64,000 nucleotides of DNA from Spraguea lophii (Eukaryota > Microsporidia > Spragueidae). The stretch is taken from assembly GCA_001887945.1 (NCBI GenBank), contig LDOQ01000276.1, positions 34,456-98,455 on the forward strand, given 5' to 3'. The position numbers were made by a program, and so were the translations under genes. A model generated the notes under the pieces. It did not search any database. It worked only from the letters and a program-made list of their open reading frames with translations, and had not been told where the DNA came from. Positions 38,617-48,356 of this stretch are shown piece by piece. The first letter of the stretch is position 1. Every line of letters starts with the position of its first letter.

Positions 38617-39429
38617 TTAATGTGTTTCTGTTAAGAATTTTTTCATATCCGAATTATCATATCCTGTTTGATAATGGGCTCTATCTGCATATGTATCAGT
38701 GTATCTTACAGGTACTCTTCCTTCAACAATCTGACCTATTTCAGATTTTGTCATACCTACACATTCAGCAGCGTATTTACATAACCCGGTAGCTACTTCA
38801 TGATCTGTCATTTTTTTACCAATATCATTGTTTTTAGGTCCAGTCAATGCGTCAAGAATCGCAAGCATCATTACTTCTCTTGTTGCTTGTGTTCCAATCC
38901 ACCCTGAACCTATACATCTTCCACAAAGTTGATTTACATGAACAAAAGTAACAGGTTTACTGTTATCGAGTGATAAACAGCCCCAAAGGAAATAATGAAT
39001 ACCAACACTGGTAGGATAAGAACTAGTTAAAAAAGTAAGTGCATCGGAAGTTTTTTTCTGTATTGGTGCATCGGATTCACAATAAGGAGTGACACTTATA
39101 CCACCCATAGTTTTTTCTATAGTATATTCATTTAAAAACAAATGTAATTGAACTCTGAATCTATATAGGTACTCATTTAAAGCATCTACAATACTTCCAA
39201 AATATGATTCTACTGCATCTTGCTCTTCTCCTTCTCCTCCCAATTCTTTATATTTCTCAGTTATAGTATCTATAATCATCTGTGGTGCATGTATTTTTAT
39301 ATTTATTGTATATGTACTATTGTCGGCTCTACATATTAAACTGTTATCCTCTTCTTCTTCCACGAATCTTTGTGCGGCGAAAATGGTCCAAGCGAATAAA
39401 ATAAAAATAAAGATAATATTTTTCTTCAT
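38617..39429 (-). CDS. Secreted protein, possible inactive metalloprotease-like fold
   Basis: 270 residues from the ATG at 39429; the longer frame begins with TTG. A clear signal peptide (MKKNIIFIFILFAWTIFA) is followed by a Cys-containing domain. Features include MIIDTITEKYKELG, DALNEYLYRFRVQLHLFLNEY, VGIHYFLWGCLS, VNQLCGRCIGSGW and ATREVMMLAILDALTG. The strand-helix order and CIGSGW stretch loosely recall reprolysin (ADAM)-type proteases. The HExxHxxGxxH zinc site is not present; TREVMMLAILDALTG occupies a comparable position. That comparison is speculative. Confidence 0.65.
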   Translation of the reverse strand: MKKNIIFIFILFAWTIFAAQRFVEEEEDNSLICRADNSTYTINIKIHAPQMIIDTITEKYKELGGEGEEQDAVESYFGSIVDALNEYLYRFRVQLHLFLNEYTIEKTMGGISVTPYCESDAPIQKKTSDALTFLTSSYPTSVGIHYFLWGCLSLDNSKPVTFVHVNQLCGRCIGSGWIGTQATREVMMLAILDALTGPKNNDIGKKMTDHEVATGLCKYAAECVGMTKSEIGQIVEGRVPVRYTDTYADRAHYQTGYDNSDMKKFLTETH

Positions 39430-39897
39430 TAATTTACATCTATCATAAAAATTATAAATTATCAACTTAAAACAGATTGTTACAACAAACAATTATGTTT
39501 TGATTCCTATTATTTCTCTTTATCCTCAAATCAAAACTTTTAAAGATTTTTGTTTTAAACATAGAATACAAAAATTATATTTAAAGTTATAACCTTTAAT
39601 TATGGTTACTGTATTTTGAATAATTGAATAATAATTACAGTTAAAAGTTTTTTTGAGCAACTAAATAATTATTAAAGAAAATACAATAACCATAATTAAA
39701 TTCCTATAAATAATTTTAGGTAAAAAAGAAAAAGATATCAAAAAATCATATCGTACCTGTTACACTTCTTAATGAAGTTTTATGAATAAAAATCCTGTTT
39801 AAAAATAAATATTAAATGTTAGTAACATTATTTATAATCATCTTTTAAAACTGTTTTATTGTTTAAAATTTAAAATTAACCATTAATCTTTTTTAAA
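39430..39897. other. Spacer with a hairpin-forming inverted repeat
   Basis: 468 bases between two minus-strand genes. The only structure seen is the inverted repeat at 39595-39700 listed separately. Confidence 0.6.
39595..39700. repeat. 23-nt inverted repeat, MITE-like or hairpin
   Basis: TTTAATTATGGTTACTGTAT plus TTT at 39595-39617 pairs with 39678-39700 (AAAATACAATAACC followed by ATAATTAAA) with one mismatch. A 60-base spacer lies between the arms. The outer ends are TTTAA/TTAAA, compatible with a short target duplication. No coding sequence inside. Confidence 0.6.
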
Positions 39898-40494
39898 TTA
39901 TTTTTCATTCTCTTTTTTTACTTCTATTCCTTTCTTTAAAGCTTCTATAATATTATAATTTGTAGAATAATTTTTTATTGCCAGTGTATTTAAAAAATTA
40001 TATATTACCTTTCTTTCTTCACTCATCTTATAATATTTAAATCCCTCAATTTCTTTTCTATTCAAAAAATAAAAATATATCAACTCTTTTCGTGAAATAT
40101 AAAAAAATGGATATAAAATTTTATGTTCTTTTTGAATAGAAGATTGTGTTTGTATATTATATAAATCCATATTATTGGAAAATCCATCAAAAATATTTAT
40201 TGCAATATCATCAAGACATTCATCTGCCAACAATACTGCGTCATCTGTTTCATGTTTTATATTTTCTGTAATTTTATATGTAATTTTTTTATTATTACTA
40301 AATATTTGGGAAATAATAAATTTTAGAATATAAAATTTAAGCGTATCGTTATTCATTATCAAAAGAATATTAGAATTGTTCTTTTTTAAAACTTTCATTA
40401 TTTTTCTTTTGAATTGTACGCCGAAACAATTATTACAATAAGATATATCTTTTAACTTGATATTCGCTGGTTCATTGCATGAAATACATCCCAT
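39898..40494 (-). CDS. NCS2: Cytoplasmic tRNA 2-thiolation protein NCS2/CTU2-like
   Basis: Non-catalytic partner of NCS6 in U34 2-thiolation. 198 residues from the ATG at 40494, which has TGCCCT directly before it; the longer frame starts with TTG. The N-terminus MGCISCNEPANIKLKDISYC followed by NNCFGVQFKRKIMKVLKK is the family's zinc-knuckle opening. The PP-loop signature is lost (ILLIMNNDTLKFY), as typical of Ncs2. The C-terminal half carries LYPFFYISRKELIYFYFLN, matching the family's 'PL..I..KE...Y' segment. It is about half the length of yeast Ncs2. The presence of NCS6 nearby supports the call. Confidence 0.68.
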   Translation of the reverse strand: MGCISCNEPANIKLKDISYCNNCFGVQFKRKIMKVLKKNNSNILLIMNNDTLKFYILKFIISQIFSNNKKITYKITENIKHETDDAVLLADECLDDIAINIFDGFSNNMDLYNIQTQSSIQKEHKILYPFFYISRKELIYFYFLNRKEIEGFKYYKMSEERKVIYNFLNTLAIKNYSTNYNIIEALKKGIEVKKENEK

Positions 40495-40559
40495 AGGGCA
40501 ATTTCTACATTGTAAAAATATTTTAATTTTCAAAAAATAAAAAATAAGTTGAAAAAAAT

Positions 40560-40976
40560 TTATACAAATCTTACATCCACATTTTTATTACGTAGTCTAT
40601 CATATTCTTTTTTACTATCTTCTAAATTATTGAAATCTATAAATGTTAAATTTCGCGAAGGTACATTTCTTATTTTTACTCGACATTTTTTTGCAATCAT
40701 ATTTATTATATCTTGGGATGCTCTTATAAGTATTGTTTTTGTTATTTTCGGACGGACGGGTAGAACTTTAATTGTTTTTCTTATAAAAAAATAATCATTA
40801 AATTTTAAAGCTTTTTCCTTAGATTCCGGGCTTTCAAATTCTATAAATGCATATCCTCGTTTAATGACATATTTGCTAATATTACCACAACCAGAGAGTA
40901 ACATGTATAATCTATGTTTCATTTCATCTTTTTTAACACGTTCGTTGAGGTTTGAAATGTATATAAAATTATCCAT
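40560..40976 (-). CDS. U1A/U2B''-type spliceosomal RRM protein
   Basis: 138 residues. The N-terminal RRM starts YISNLNERVKKDEMKHRLYM, almost the signature '[20 protein letters not shown]' of U1A and U2B'' that binds snRNA stem-loops. RNP1 is RGYAFIEFE. FIRKTIKVLPVRPK closes the fold. Residues 82-138 may be a degenerate second RRM (TILIRAS ... NLTFIDFNNLEDSKKEYDRL). It implies spliceosomal splicing is retained in this organism. The start lies 17 bases after a CCC. U1A versus U2B'' cannot be separated. Confidence 0.72.
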   Translation of the reverse strand: MDNFIYISNLNERVKKDEMKHRLYMLLSGCGNISKYVIKRGYAFIEFESPESKEKALKFNDYFFIRKTIKVLPVRPKITKTILIRASQDIINMIAKKCRVKIRNVPSRNLTFIDFNNLEDSKKEYDRLRNKNVDVRFV

Positions 40977-41487
40977 CTAATTTTGACAAGGGATCTGGGA
41001 AAAATTCAATATGAATATTTCAGAAAAAAATCATTATTTTTGTATTTCGTATAAAAAAGTAATAAATTTTACAACATATATTTGTTTATTATATTTTAAA
41101 GAATTATAATTCTTTCACATGTCTAGATAATAATAAGCCATTTTCATTAATTGAATGTGTCCGAAAATCAGTAAAAGGATTTTCATTATTTTTGCTTATT
41201 CAAGGTATAATCTCGGAAACATTTGAAGCTATGTCATTTTCATTTAAATCTTTTTCTTAATTTTTCGAAAATAGAAGTAAATATTTTTTTTTAAAAAATC
41301 AAAAATAAAATCTATTCTATTATAAAAAAGTCAAACTATAATGTAATTATTTTCAACATGAATATTTTATTCTTGGTTATTTAAAAATTAAAAAAGAAGG
41401 AATTTGAAAATTCCTATTATGTCAATAAAATTTTAATCTCATTTGAAAAGATTTTAAATCTATAAATAAAATATTAATTTTAAGGAT
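40977..41487. other. Divergent intergenic region, nothing recognised
   Basis: 511 AT-rich bases between the divergent RRM and GATA genes. Confidence 0.6.
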
Positions 41488-42123
41488 ATGGTATTAAAGA
41501 AATCATTAACTAAGTCAAACGACTCTATCGATGTTAAAAATGAAGAAGGTATAGAAATATGCAATTATTGTTTGGATGTCATTCATGGCACATGTTTATT
41601 TGAGCACTTTCTTGAAGGATTAACAAAAAAAGACCCGAAATCACCAGGATTCCCAACACATGTAAAGTGTAGGGCTTTTTATCATAATATTTCCCATTTT
41701 TACTTTTCTTTGCCTTTTTTATGTTGCTTAAAAAAATTAAATTCGCTTCAATTACAGAGGAATGATGTGTGTGATTTGTTAGAACAGGAATACGAGAAAA
41801 AATGTATAACAACTACAAAATCCATAAATCTTTCAAAAGTGATTAAAAGAACAAATAACACGAACAAACAGGTTTTAAAAATAAAAGGTATGAATGAGGT
41901 TGATAAGGACATGCCTATTATTAATCCGATACAAAAGGTTCAGCCTGAACGTAGAAAATATAGGATTAAACAAGTAAAAGAAAAAATATGTGAAGCTTGC
42001 AGAGTTACTGAAACTTCTAGATGGAGATGGCACGAAAACCTTCTTGTGTGTAATGCTTGTGGATTAAAAATGAGAAAAGGATATAAAAATAATGCTAGGC
42101 GAATCCGCCATTTTAATATTTAA
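41488..42123 (+). CDS. GATA-type zinc-finger transcription factor
   Basis: 211 residues. The GATA finger lies near the C-terminus (about 165-200): KICEACRVTETSRWRWHENL followed by LVCNACGLKMRKGYKN, giving CX2C-X18-CX2C with the following basic tail. It would bind (A/T)GATA(A/G) sites in the nucleus. The N-terminal part has a Cys/His-rich segment (ICNYCLDVIHGTCLFEHF) that may be a second, unusual zinc site. A WRW sequence replaces the usual TPLWR. The start follows TTAAGGAT. Confidence 0.82.
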   Translation: MVLKKSLTKSNDSIDVKNEEGIEICNYCLDVIHGTCLFEHFLEGLTKKDPKSPGFPTHVKCRAFYHNISHFYFSLPFLCCLKKLNSLQLQRNDVCDLLEQEYEKKCITTTKSINLSKVIKRTNNTNKQVLKIKGMNEVDKDMPIINPIQKVQPERRKYRIKQVKEKICEACRVTETSRWRWHENLLVCNACGLKMRKGYKNNARRIRHFNI

Positions 42124-43010
42124 GTTAAAGATTATAAATGTAACGATAGCATATAATTTTTGTGTTTATTTTTATTGCTCTAAAGACCTTCTTAATTTTC
42201 TTATTATTATATATTTTATATTTCAAGGTTTTAAATATAAAAATTATTCTTAAAGAGTATAACTATTTACCATGTTTTAATAACCTTTATTTATAACATT
42301 TTTGTTATTTAAATTTTTAGTAACATTATAATTTTAATTAATTACTCTGACATTGTAGCTGATCATCGTTTAAAACTGTTAGTTACTTAAAACACGATTA
42401 AACCTGTATAATCTAGATAATTATAATAGTCCTTTCGACTCTATATTATCTTATGTTTCAGAGTGTTGATATTTTACATATGATGTATATTGATATCTTA
42501 ATGATAATCTAATCTCCATTTCATGAAGATTGGCCGAGTCCCTTATCAATACAAAGATCGCGTATAATTAATCAATACCACCTTAATTTGACAGTGGCTA
42601 TGTTACAAGATATAGCTAAGTCATGCTATCAAATTCCCACTTACTAGCACCATCATCTTATCTTATTTTACATTTTTTCATCTTGTTGTTTAATTGTTTT
42701 AATATTTTCAATACGTTTATCATGTACTTTTATGTCAATTTTATTATAGGTAGAGAATGTATAACATTAAAAACACTTTACATATTAACATGGTACAATA
42801 AAGAATACTGACGTTGTTACAAATATTATATAAATATTTCATTTACCGTAATATATGTACAATTAGATCATATGAAAATTGATCATGACCAGCTTTTTAT
42901 TTTGTGATCGAATTTAAAATTAAGAAACACCTCATTATCACTCCACATATTTTTTGCATTTTCTATTAGATGGAAATAAAATTGGTATCACATTATTATA
43001 TGTTTCCGTA
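42124..43010. other. Spacer with an old SINE copy
   Basis: The first 200 bases are plain AT-rich. A decayed SINE follows (separate entry). From 42700 to 43010 nothing is recognised. Confidence 0.5.
42370..42690 (-). mobile_element. Old SINE copy, body only
   Basis: Blocks matching the young SINE in order: CATATTATCTTATGTTTCAG-like run, AGAGTGTTGATATTTTACAT, GATTGGCCGAGTCCCTTATC then AATACA, a CACCTTAATTTGACAGTGGC stretch, and AGCTAAGTCATGCTATCAAA near the head end. The tRNA-like head itself is not recognisable. Same orientation as the copies at 10-12 kb. Confidence 0.7.
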
Positions 43011-43013
43011 AAA

Positions 43014-43135
43014 TGCCGAAGCGGGTGAACGATGTTTCAATGCCTCCAAAGGGTTTAGAACGGGCTTGCGAAAAGGTGTTAAAATTTCCTTCTTCGGGAC
43101 CTAAACCCGAAGGCAGCCGATTCTACCAACCTAAT
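43014..43135. other. GC-rich block with a perfect hairpin, function unknown
   Basis: About 120 bases at roughly 50% GC inside a desert of about 25% GC. It contains CTTCGGGACCTAAACCCGAAG, a 7-bp perfect stem with a 7-nt loop, and a run of unusual words (GAAGCGGGTGAACG, GGGTTTAGAACGGGCTTGCG). It is not tRNA, 5S rRNA or a SINE head by my reading. It could be a structured RNA gene, an rDNA-derived fragment or the end of a mobile element. Confidence 0.4.
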
Positions 43136-43257
43136 TTATCATTAAACCAAGTAATCTTGATTTTATGTGATATCTAATATTATTTTAAGACATCCTTTTA
43201 ATGTTACACTGAAAGTTATTAGAAATTTAACATATTACTAAAGATGGCAATTTTACA

Positions 43258-44060
43258 ATAGACACATTTAATGTCACTCGAAAGGAATCCAATGATTTAA
43301 AACATATGTCAAATGGAGAAATAATCAGTTTTCTCCGATTAAACGAAATACTCCCATTAAGGTATCGATGCCGTGGATGCAATCGAATGCTGACATCCAT
43401 CCTCGTTAGGATAATAGGTTGCTTAGGGTTTGCTGTAAGTTTGTGAATTATGTCAACATGACCAATTATAATATGTTAAAGAATATTGTATCAGTTGAGC
43501 TATTGAAAACAGTAGCTGATAATGCAAAAACTATTTGTCACACTAAGAAGATTATTATGAACTTTATAAATTAATTAGGTATAGTTTCATCTATTTCCTT
43601 AAAAATACCTCTAAACCATTAGATAAAGATAAAATACAAATCCATTCCGGTGAAACTCCAATGATTATGGACATAAAACATCGGAAGTATTGACTTTCAA
43701 TCATTAGTTAAGTTATTGGTACAGTGAATGTCCATAATAGGACATGTTTCCTGTCATTTTTATCATCCAGATAAAGGAATGATTTGTTCAAATTCTTAGA
43801 AAAATGGATTTACCGGAGTCTATATTACATACTGATTGTCGTAGATTATATTTGACATTATCTTCCTTGAGATATAACGATTTTATATTTAATCATTCAA
43901 GACAATTTTAGGGCCAAAGACAGGAGTTCATAGAAATCGGATTGAAGATATTTTGGATGTATCTAAAAAACCAAGAAGAAAATCCGATTCCAAGTGGTCT
44001 GATGTAAATAACTTAAATATTTTCTATTTGAATTTTGTTTTAGATATACACATGATGAAT
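43258..44060 (+). pseudogene. Merlin/IS1016-type transposase pseudogene
   Basis: Broken frames on the plus strand give, in transposase order, YRCRGCNRML (N-terminal zinc-finger pair, about 43363-43392), DIKHRKY (the first catalytic Asp region of the IDESKFGKRKY motif, about 43670-43690), a CFLSFL strand, ILHTDCRRLYLTLSSL (second Asp, about 43828-43870, matching 'ISDCWRAY') and GPKTGVHRNRIED (about 43912-43950, matching 'NP.TG.HTN.IE' with the catalytic Glu). Several stops and frameshifts separate these pieces, so it is inactive. No terminal inverted repeats found. Confidence 0.6.
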
Positions 44061-45433
44061 GAAAAAGAAAATAATATTGAAATTCTTATATTTTCTAAAA
44101 TCTATTAAGAATAAATTTAGTGGAATAAAATTTATTATATCAATTTTATTTAATTGTTTCTGAGATTATTATGGTATTATCAACCAGCAAAATATTTTAA
44201 AATATTCAAAAATTACTATAATATTTATATTTAAATGTTATATTTGAAAACAATATTTTGTACAGGAACCGTAATATCTTCAATTAATTTACATCATCTT
44301 TTTATAGAAGCAAAACTAATTATGGTAATATACATGAAAAGGTTAATATGAATTATATCTATCATTTTTGTTGTATGTATCAATAATTTGCCATATACAA
44401 TAGAATAAATGTTTTAAAACTTCATATATCCTAATCAAATTTTATAATTATTATCGTAAATTATTTACTATAATTTTAATTAGCGTATAACAAAATATAT
44501 TTCCTATTAAGATATTTTGTTTGGCTTTAAAAAGTTAAAAATAAAACCTCTTTTTAAACATCAAAAATATATAAATCCAGCATTTTCAATAAAATATTAT
44601 ATTCAACACATATATTATCCTCTACTAAATATGTATCATTCTTCTACGGATATCGTTATCTATTCATCACAACTATGTAACAAACAGATGATTACTTACA
44701 ACAATCTTGATAGTTTATATGGTAATTTCTGTTATTTGGTAAAGTTTTACATTAAGCAATTTTTATAAACATGTTAATATCGATTTAATTTTAAAATTCT
44801 GAATAATAAAAATACATTCAAAAATCAGACAAATTAAAACCGCAGGAATGAATGTTGTTGAATAACATTATAGATATTTTAGATATATCATTAAATAATT
44901 TGATTATAATTACAATATTAACATAGTTGTGTTATGAATGGAATAAATTTATTATGTTTTAATGTTATGGCTTTCAAAGATTGTAATTATTTTACATTTT
45001 TTACTTTCCTAATATGTTATATTTTATTATGATAGAAATATGATATATTTTGCCATAAGACCATTTCCCAAAACCATTTATCTCAATTATGTAATACGTA
45101 AACATCTTAGTATTAACATTTTAATATCACTTACAAAATAATTTTCAAAACAAAAAAATAAGAGGTGTGAATTAGTTGAATCTATTGTGATTAAATAACG
45201 TATATATTAAATTTGTTATATAATTTACATTTATTAATTGATTAATAATTCATTTTATATTTTTTCATAAACATGGATGTTAAAAATCTTATTAAAATAG
45301 TGAACAATAGACACATATATTATACACAAATATGAATCCTCCGTAACAAAAACAAAATAATACCAATGAGTAAACATAACAAAAACTATCAATACAATTT
45401 AGATTACATACATTAAGATACCAACAATCTAAG
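44061..45433. other. Gene desert, nothing recognised
   Basis: About 1.4 kb of AT-rich sequence. The 83-codon open frame at 44517-44768 has no start motif and no protein-like pattern, so it is not called. Confidence 0.55.
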
Positions 45434-46261
45434 ATGGTTAGATGTTTTGATAAAGAAAGAATAAATAAAAGAGATGATATAATCCAATTATCTAACAAAT
45501 TACGTATCAACATGAATTTATTAGAAAACAAATATTTTGGAATAATTATACCCATAATGACTGAAATAGAAAAATCCGCATCTGAAATACTCCATAATGA
45601 ATGTAATGAAATAATACATATTCTCAACAAAAAATTATCAAATATCAGACAATATCATGAATTTGTTAAAAAAGAATTAAAAAAAGAACATGAATTAAAC
45701 AACGAAATTAAAATGTTATCGTTTGAAAGAGAAAAATTAACACAAAAATGCGATCAGTTAATTGTGACAAGAAATTCTATAAAATCCGAAATAAAGAAGG
45801 AAAAGGAAGAAATAGAAGCTGTTACAAAAGAAAATAACTCATTAAAGGAAGAGATAAGAAAAAATGAAGAGAAAAAATCAGATTTATATAAAAAATACAA
45901 TGAAAAAAGAAATAAAGAAAAAGAAATTATAGAAAAAATAGATTCATTGGAAAATAGAAATAAAGAAAAGAATAATAAAATAAAAGTAGAGGCTGATCTT
46001 TATCGGAAACACTTGGGATTAGATATAATACCTTTACAAGAATCGATTATAAAAATAATATTTTCACCATTTGAAACTTCACCGACAATTACTCCATATA
46101 TTATAATCAATTTTACACAACATGATTTGATAACTGATATTCATCCGGAGGTGGCTCCTTTAGAAAAAGTGAACAATATGTTTTTTGAATCAAAGAATTT
46201 TTATATATTCGTAAAAAATATACGAGAGGTATTGAAACAGAAGGTAGGTAATTTTATATGA
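45434..46261 (+). CDS. SPC25: Kinetochore protein SPC25 (Ndc80 complex)
   Basis: 275 residues. A long coiled coil (about 60-185, Glu/Lys/Asn heptads) is followed by a C-terminal globular domain. That domain carries ADLYRKHLGLDIIPLQESII, then KIIFSPFETSPTITPYIIIN, the 'Y...LGL.I......I.F.F..I' pattern of the Spc25 RWD domain. A closing FYIFVKNIREVLKQKV matches 'L..FV..MR..F'. In the Ndc80 complex it pairs with Spc24 and anchors to inner-kinetochore proteins. Spc24 is not in the window. The frame starts at ATG after AATCTAAG. Confidence 0.75.
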   Translation: MVRCFDKERINKRDDIIQLSNKLRINMNLLENKYFGIIIPIMTEIEKSASEILHNECNEIIHILNKKLSNIRQYHEFVKKELKKEHELNNEIKMLSFEREKLTQKCDQLIVTRNSIKSEIKKEKEEIEAVTKENNSLKEEIRKNEEKKSDLYKKYNEKRNKEKEIIEKIDSLENRNKEKNNKIKVEADLYRKHLGLDIIPLQESIIKIIFSPFETSPTITPYIIINFTQHDLITDIHPEVAPLEKVNNMFFESKNFYIFVKNIREVLKQKVGNFI

Positions 46262-46462
46262 ATTATAATCTAAAAATCATTAATGTGTTTTGAATTTTAT
46301 AATTCATTTTATGATTACGTATATCAATAAAAATATAAAATAAAATAATCTCAAGAATAAAATTTACTCTTTTTTTACTAAATTTCATTTTTTGTATCAC
46401 ACGATCAAAACTTTGTAAGAAAAATATTTATAAATATAAACTAAATGATAAACAAATAAGAT

Positions 46463-48163
46463 ATGTACAATGATTCTAAAAGCTCTAAAGCAATATTAAA
46501 AGAAATATATCACACATATATTCTAGGTATTCCTCTTATAAGATACACATTCTTTCCAACTATGTTTTGTATGTTAATCGCAAGATATTTAGAAGTAATA
46601 TTGGGTGAAATGATGCAAAAAGTTGCAACAAAACTAAACTTTGAATTTGATAACAGTTGTTCATCTTTGGTGGGTAGATATTTCATAATTTCTATTATAT
46701 CTTGTTTGTTGATAGAATTACAAGGTTTTATTTTCACTGGATCTATTCAAAGAGCCTACAGAACTGCTGCATGTAAAGCATTCAAACAATTTATGGATTT
46801 GGAATATCTTGAGTTTAAAAAATATGGAATGGGCGAAATTCATGCAACGATAGAAAGAAAAAGTTTAGCAGTATCAGAAATTATGGATGTATTAATTCTT
46901 AATTTACTTCCGGTGGTTTTTGTTATATTCTTTTCTACATATAAAATATATAAGATATTAGGATTTATTACAACATTGATTCTGTATATTTCATTGGTAG
47001 CTTATACTGTAACCACCATTGAAATGGCAAAATGGAGAAATACAATAAGACGAGAATACAATAAAAAAGTAAACAAAGTATCCAATCAATTATATGATTC
47101 ATTTAATAATTATGATATAGTTAAAGCATTCAACAACGAGTTTGAAGAAGTATCAAAATACGATTATTATTTAAAAGAAGTTGAAATTTCAAGTACGAAA
47201 TTGTGGAGAACATTTTATCTTTTAAATTTCCTTCAGAGATTAATTTTTGGATTACAAACATGTTTTATTATTTATATAGGAGTCAAAGGTATAATGAGAG
47301 AAAAATTTACACCCGACCAGCTAGTATTATATTTATCAATTAGCAGAATATTATCATCTAATTTAGATAAGCTAGGTTATATGTATGGTAGATTTACACA
47401 AGCCATGACCAATGCAAAAATGTCTTTTATAAATTTGTCGAGTCCTAAAAAATTATATCCTATACGTAGTTTCAACAGAGATATAGTTTTCAAAAATGTA
47501 GGATTTTCGTATAACAAAAGAAATATCTCAAATAACATTAATTTTTATATTGAGAAATACGATAAAGTCGCAATAATAGGATCTAATGGAATAGGAAAAT
47601 CTACATTGCTTAAAAGTCTTTTAAAATTTACACATTACAATGGAAATATAAAAATAGATGGAGATGAAGTAAAATATATATCCAACGATTCTTTAAGAAC
47701 TTTAATTTCCTACATTCCCCAAGATTCTTTACTCTTTGATGAAACAGTAGAATATAATCTCAAATACGGTAGTGATATAACAAATATGGAACTCACTCAA
47801 ATATGTAAAGAATATGACATTCATGATTCAATTAACAGGCTAGATAGTGGATATAACACAACGATCGGTACCAGAGGATCAAATCTCAGCGGTGGTGAAA
47901 AACAAAAAATCTCATTTGTAAGAGCTCTACTCAAAGAATCGGAGATTTTACTTTTAGATGAGCCTACAGCTAACCTCGATAAGGTATCTGAAAATAATCT
48001 TATAAAAAGGATTCTACAGAAAGAAAAACATAAAACAATAATCATGGTAATACACAGTTTAAGCTTACTTAAACATTTTAATAAAATATTTTATCTTGAT
48101 CCCAATAATACTAGATCCGTAACTGAAGAAGAAGCCATTGATTTAATGAACAATAAACTATAA
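46463..48163 (+). CDS. ABCB-type half transporter, Atm1-like
   Basis: 566 residues. Six hydrophobic segments in residues 20-330 (ABC type I exporter fold) precede a nucleotide-binding domain: Walker A GSNGIGKST near 373-381, Q-loop YIPQDS, signature NLSGGEKQ near 474-481, Walker B ILLLDEPTANLD near 495-506 and H-loop VIHSLS. Microsporidia keep Atm1-type half transporters linked to the mitosomal iron-sulfur pathway, so export from the mitosome is the likely role. Membrane location is inferred from family, as no targeting sequence is obvious. Functions as a dimer. Confidence 0.82.
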   Translation: MYNDSKSSKAILKEIYHTYILGIPLIRYTFFPTMFCMLIARYLEVILGEMMQKVATKLNFEFDNSCSSLVGRYFIISIISCLLIELQGFIFTGSIQRAYRTAACKAFKQFMDLEYLEFKKYGMGEIHATIERKSLAVSEIMDVLILNLLPVVFVIFFSTYKIYKILGFITTLILYISLVAYTVTTIEMAKWRNTIRREYNKKVNKVSNQLYDSFNNYDIVKAFNNEFEEVSKYDYYLKEVEISSTKLWRTFYLLNFLQRLIFGLQTCFIIYIGVKGIMREKFTPDQLVLYLSISRILSSNLDKLGYMYGRFTQAMTNAKMSFINLSSPKKLYPIRSFNRDIVFKNVGFSYNKRNISNNINFYIEKYDKVAIIGSNGIGKSTLLKSLLKFTHYNGNIKIDGDEVKYISNDSLRTLISYIPQDSLLFDETVEYNLKYGSDITNMELTQICKEYDIHDSINRLDSGYNTTIGTRGSNLSGGEKQKISFVRALLKESEILLLDEPTANLDKVSENNLIKRILQKEKHKTIIMVIHSLSLLKHFNKIFYLDPNNTRSVTEEEAIDLMNNKL

Positions 48164-48356
48164 TATCCTACAATAACATTAAAAATAAATAATATAAAAA
48201 TTAAATGATTTTTGATGAATAACGAAATAGCATATAAAAATAAATTTAAAAACATTGCAATTCAAAAATGAAATAAAAATATTTTAACATAAAAAAAAAA
48301 TTTATTAAACATTTTATTCTTAAACGATAAATTAAATATTATTTAAAAATATATTT

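Noticed and set aside
42623..42811. 62-codon plus-strand open frame overlapping the old SINE
   Set aside because: Hydrophobic random-like composition, no start motif, overlaps a recognised repeat.
44517..44768. 83-codon plus-strand open frame in the 44-kb desert
   Set aside because: No recognisable domain or start context; Tyr/Ile/Asn-rich as expected from AT-rich noise.
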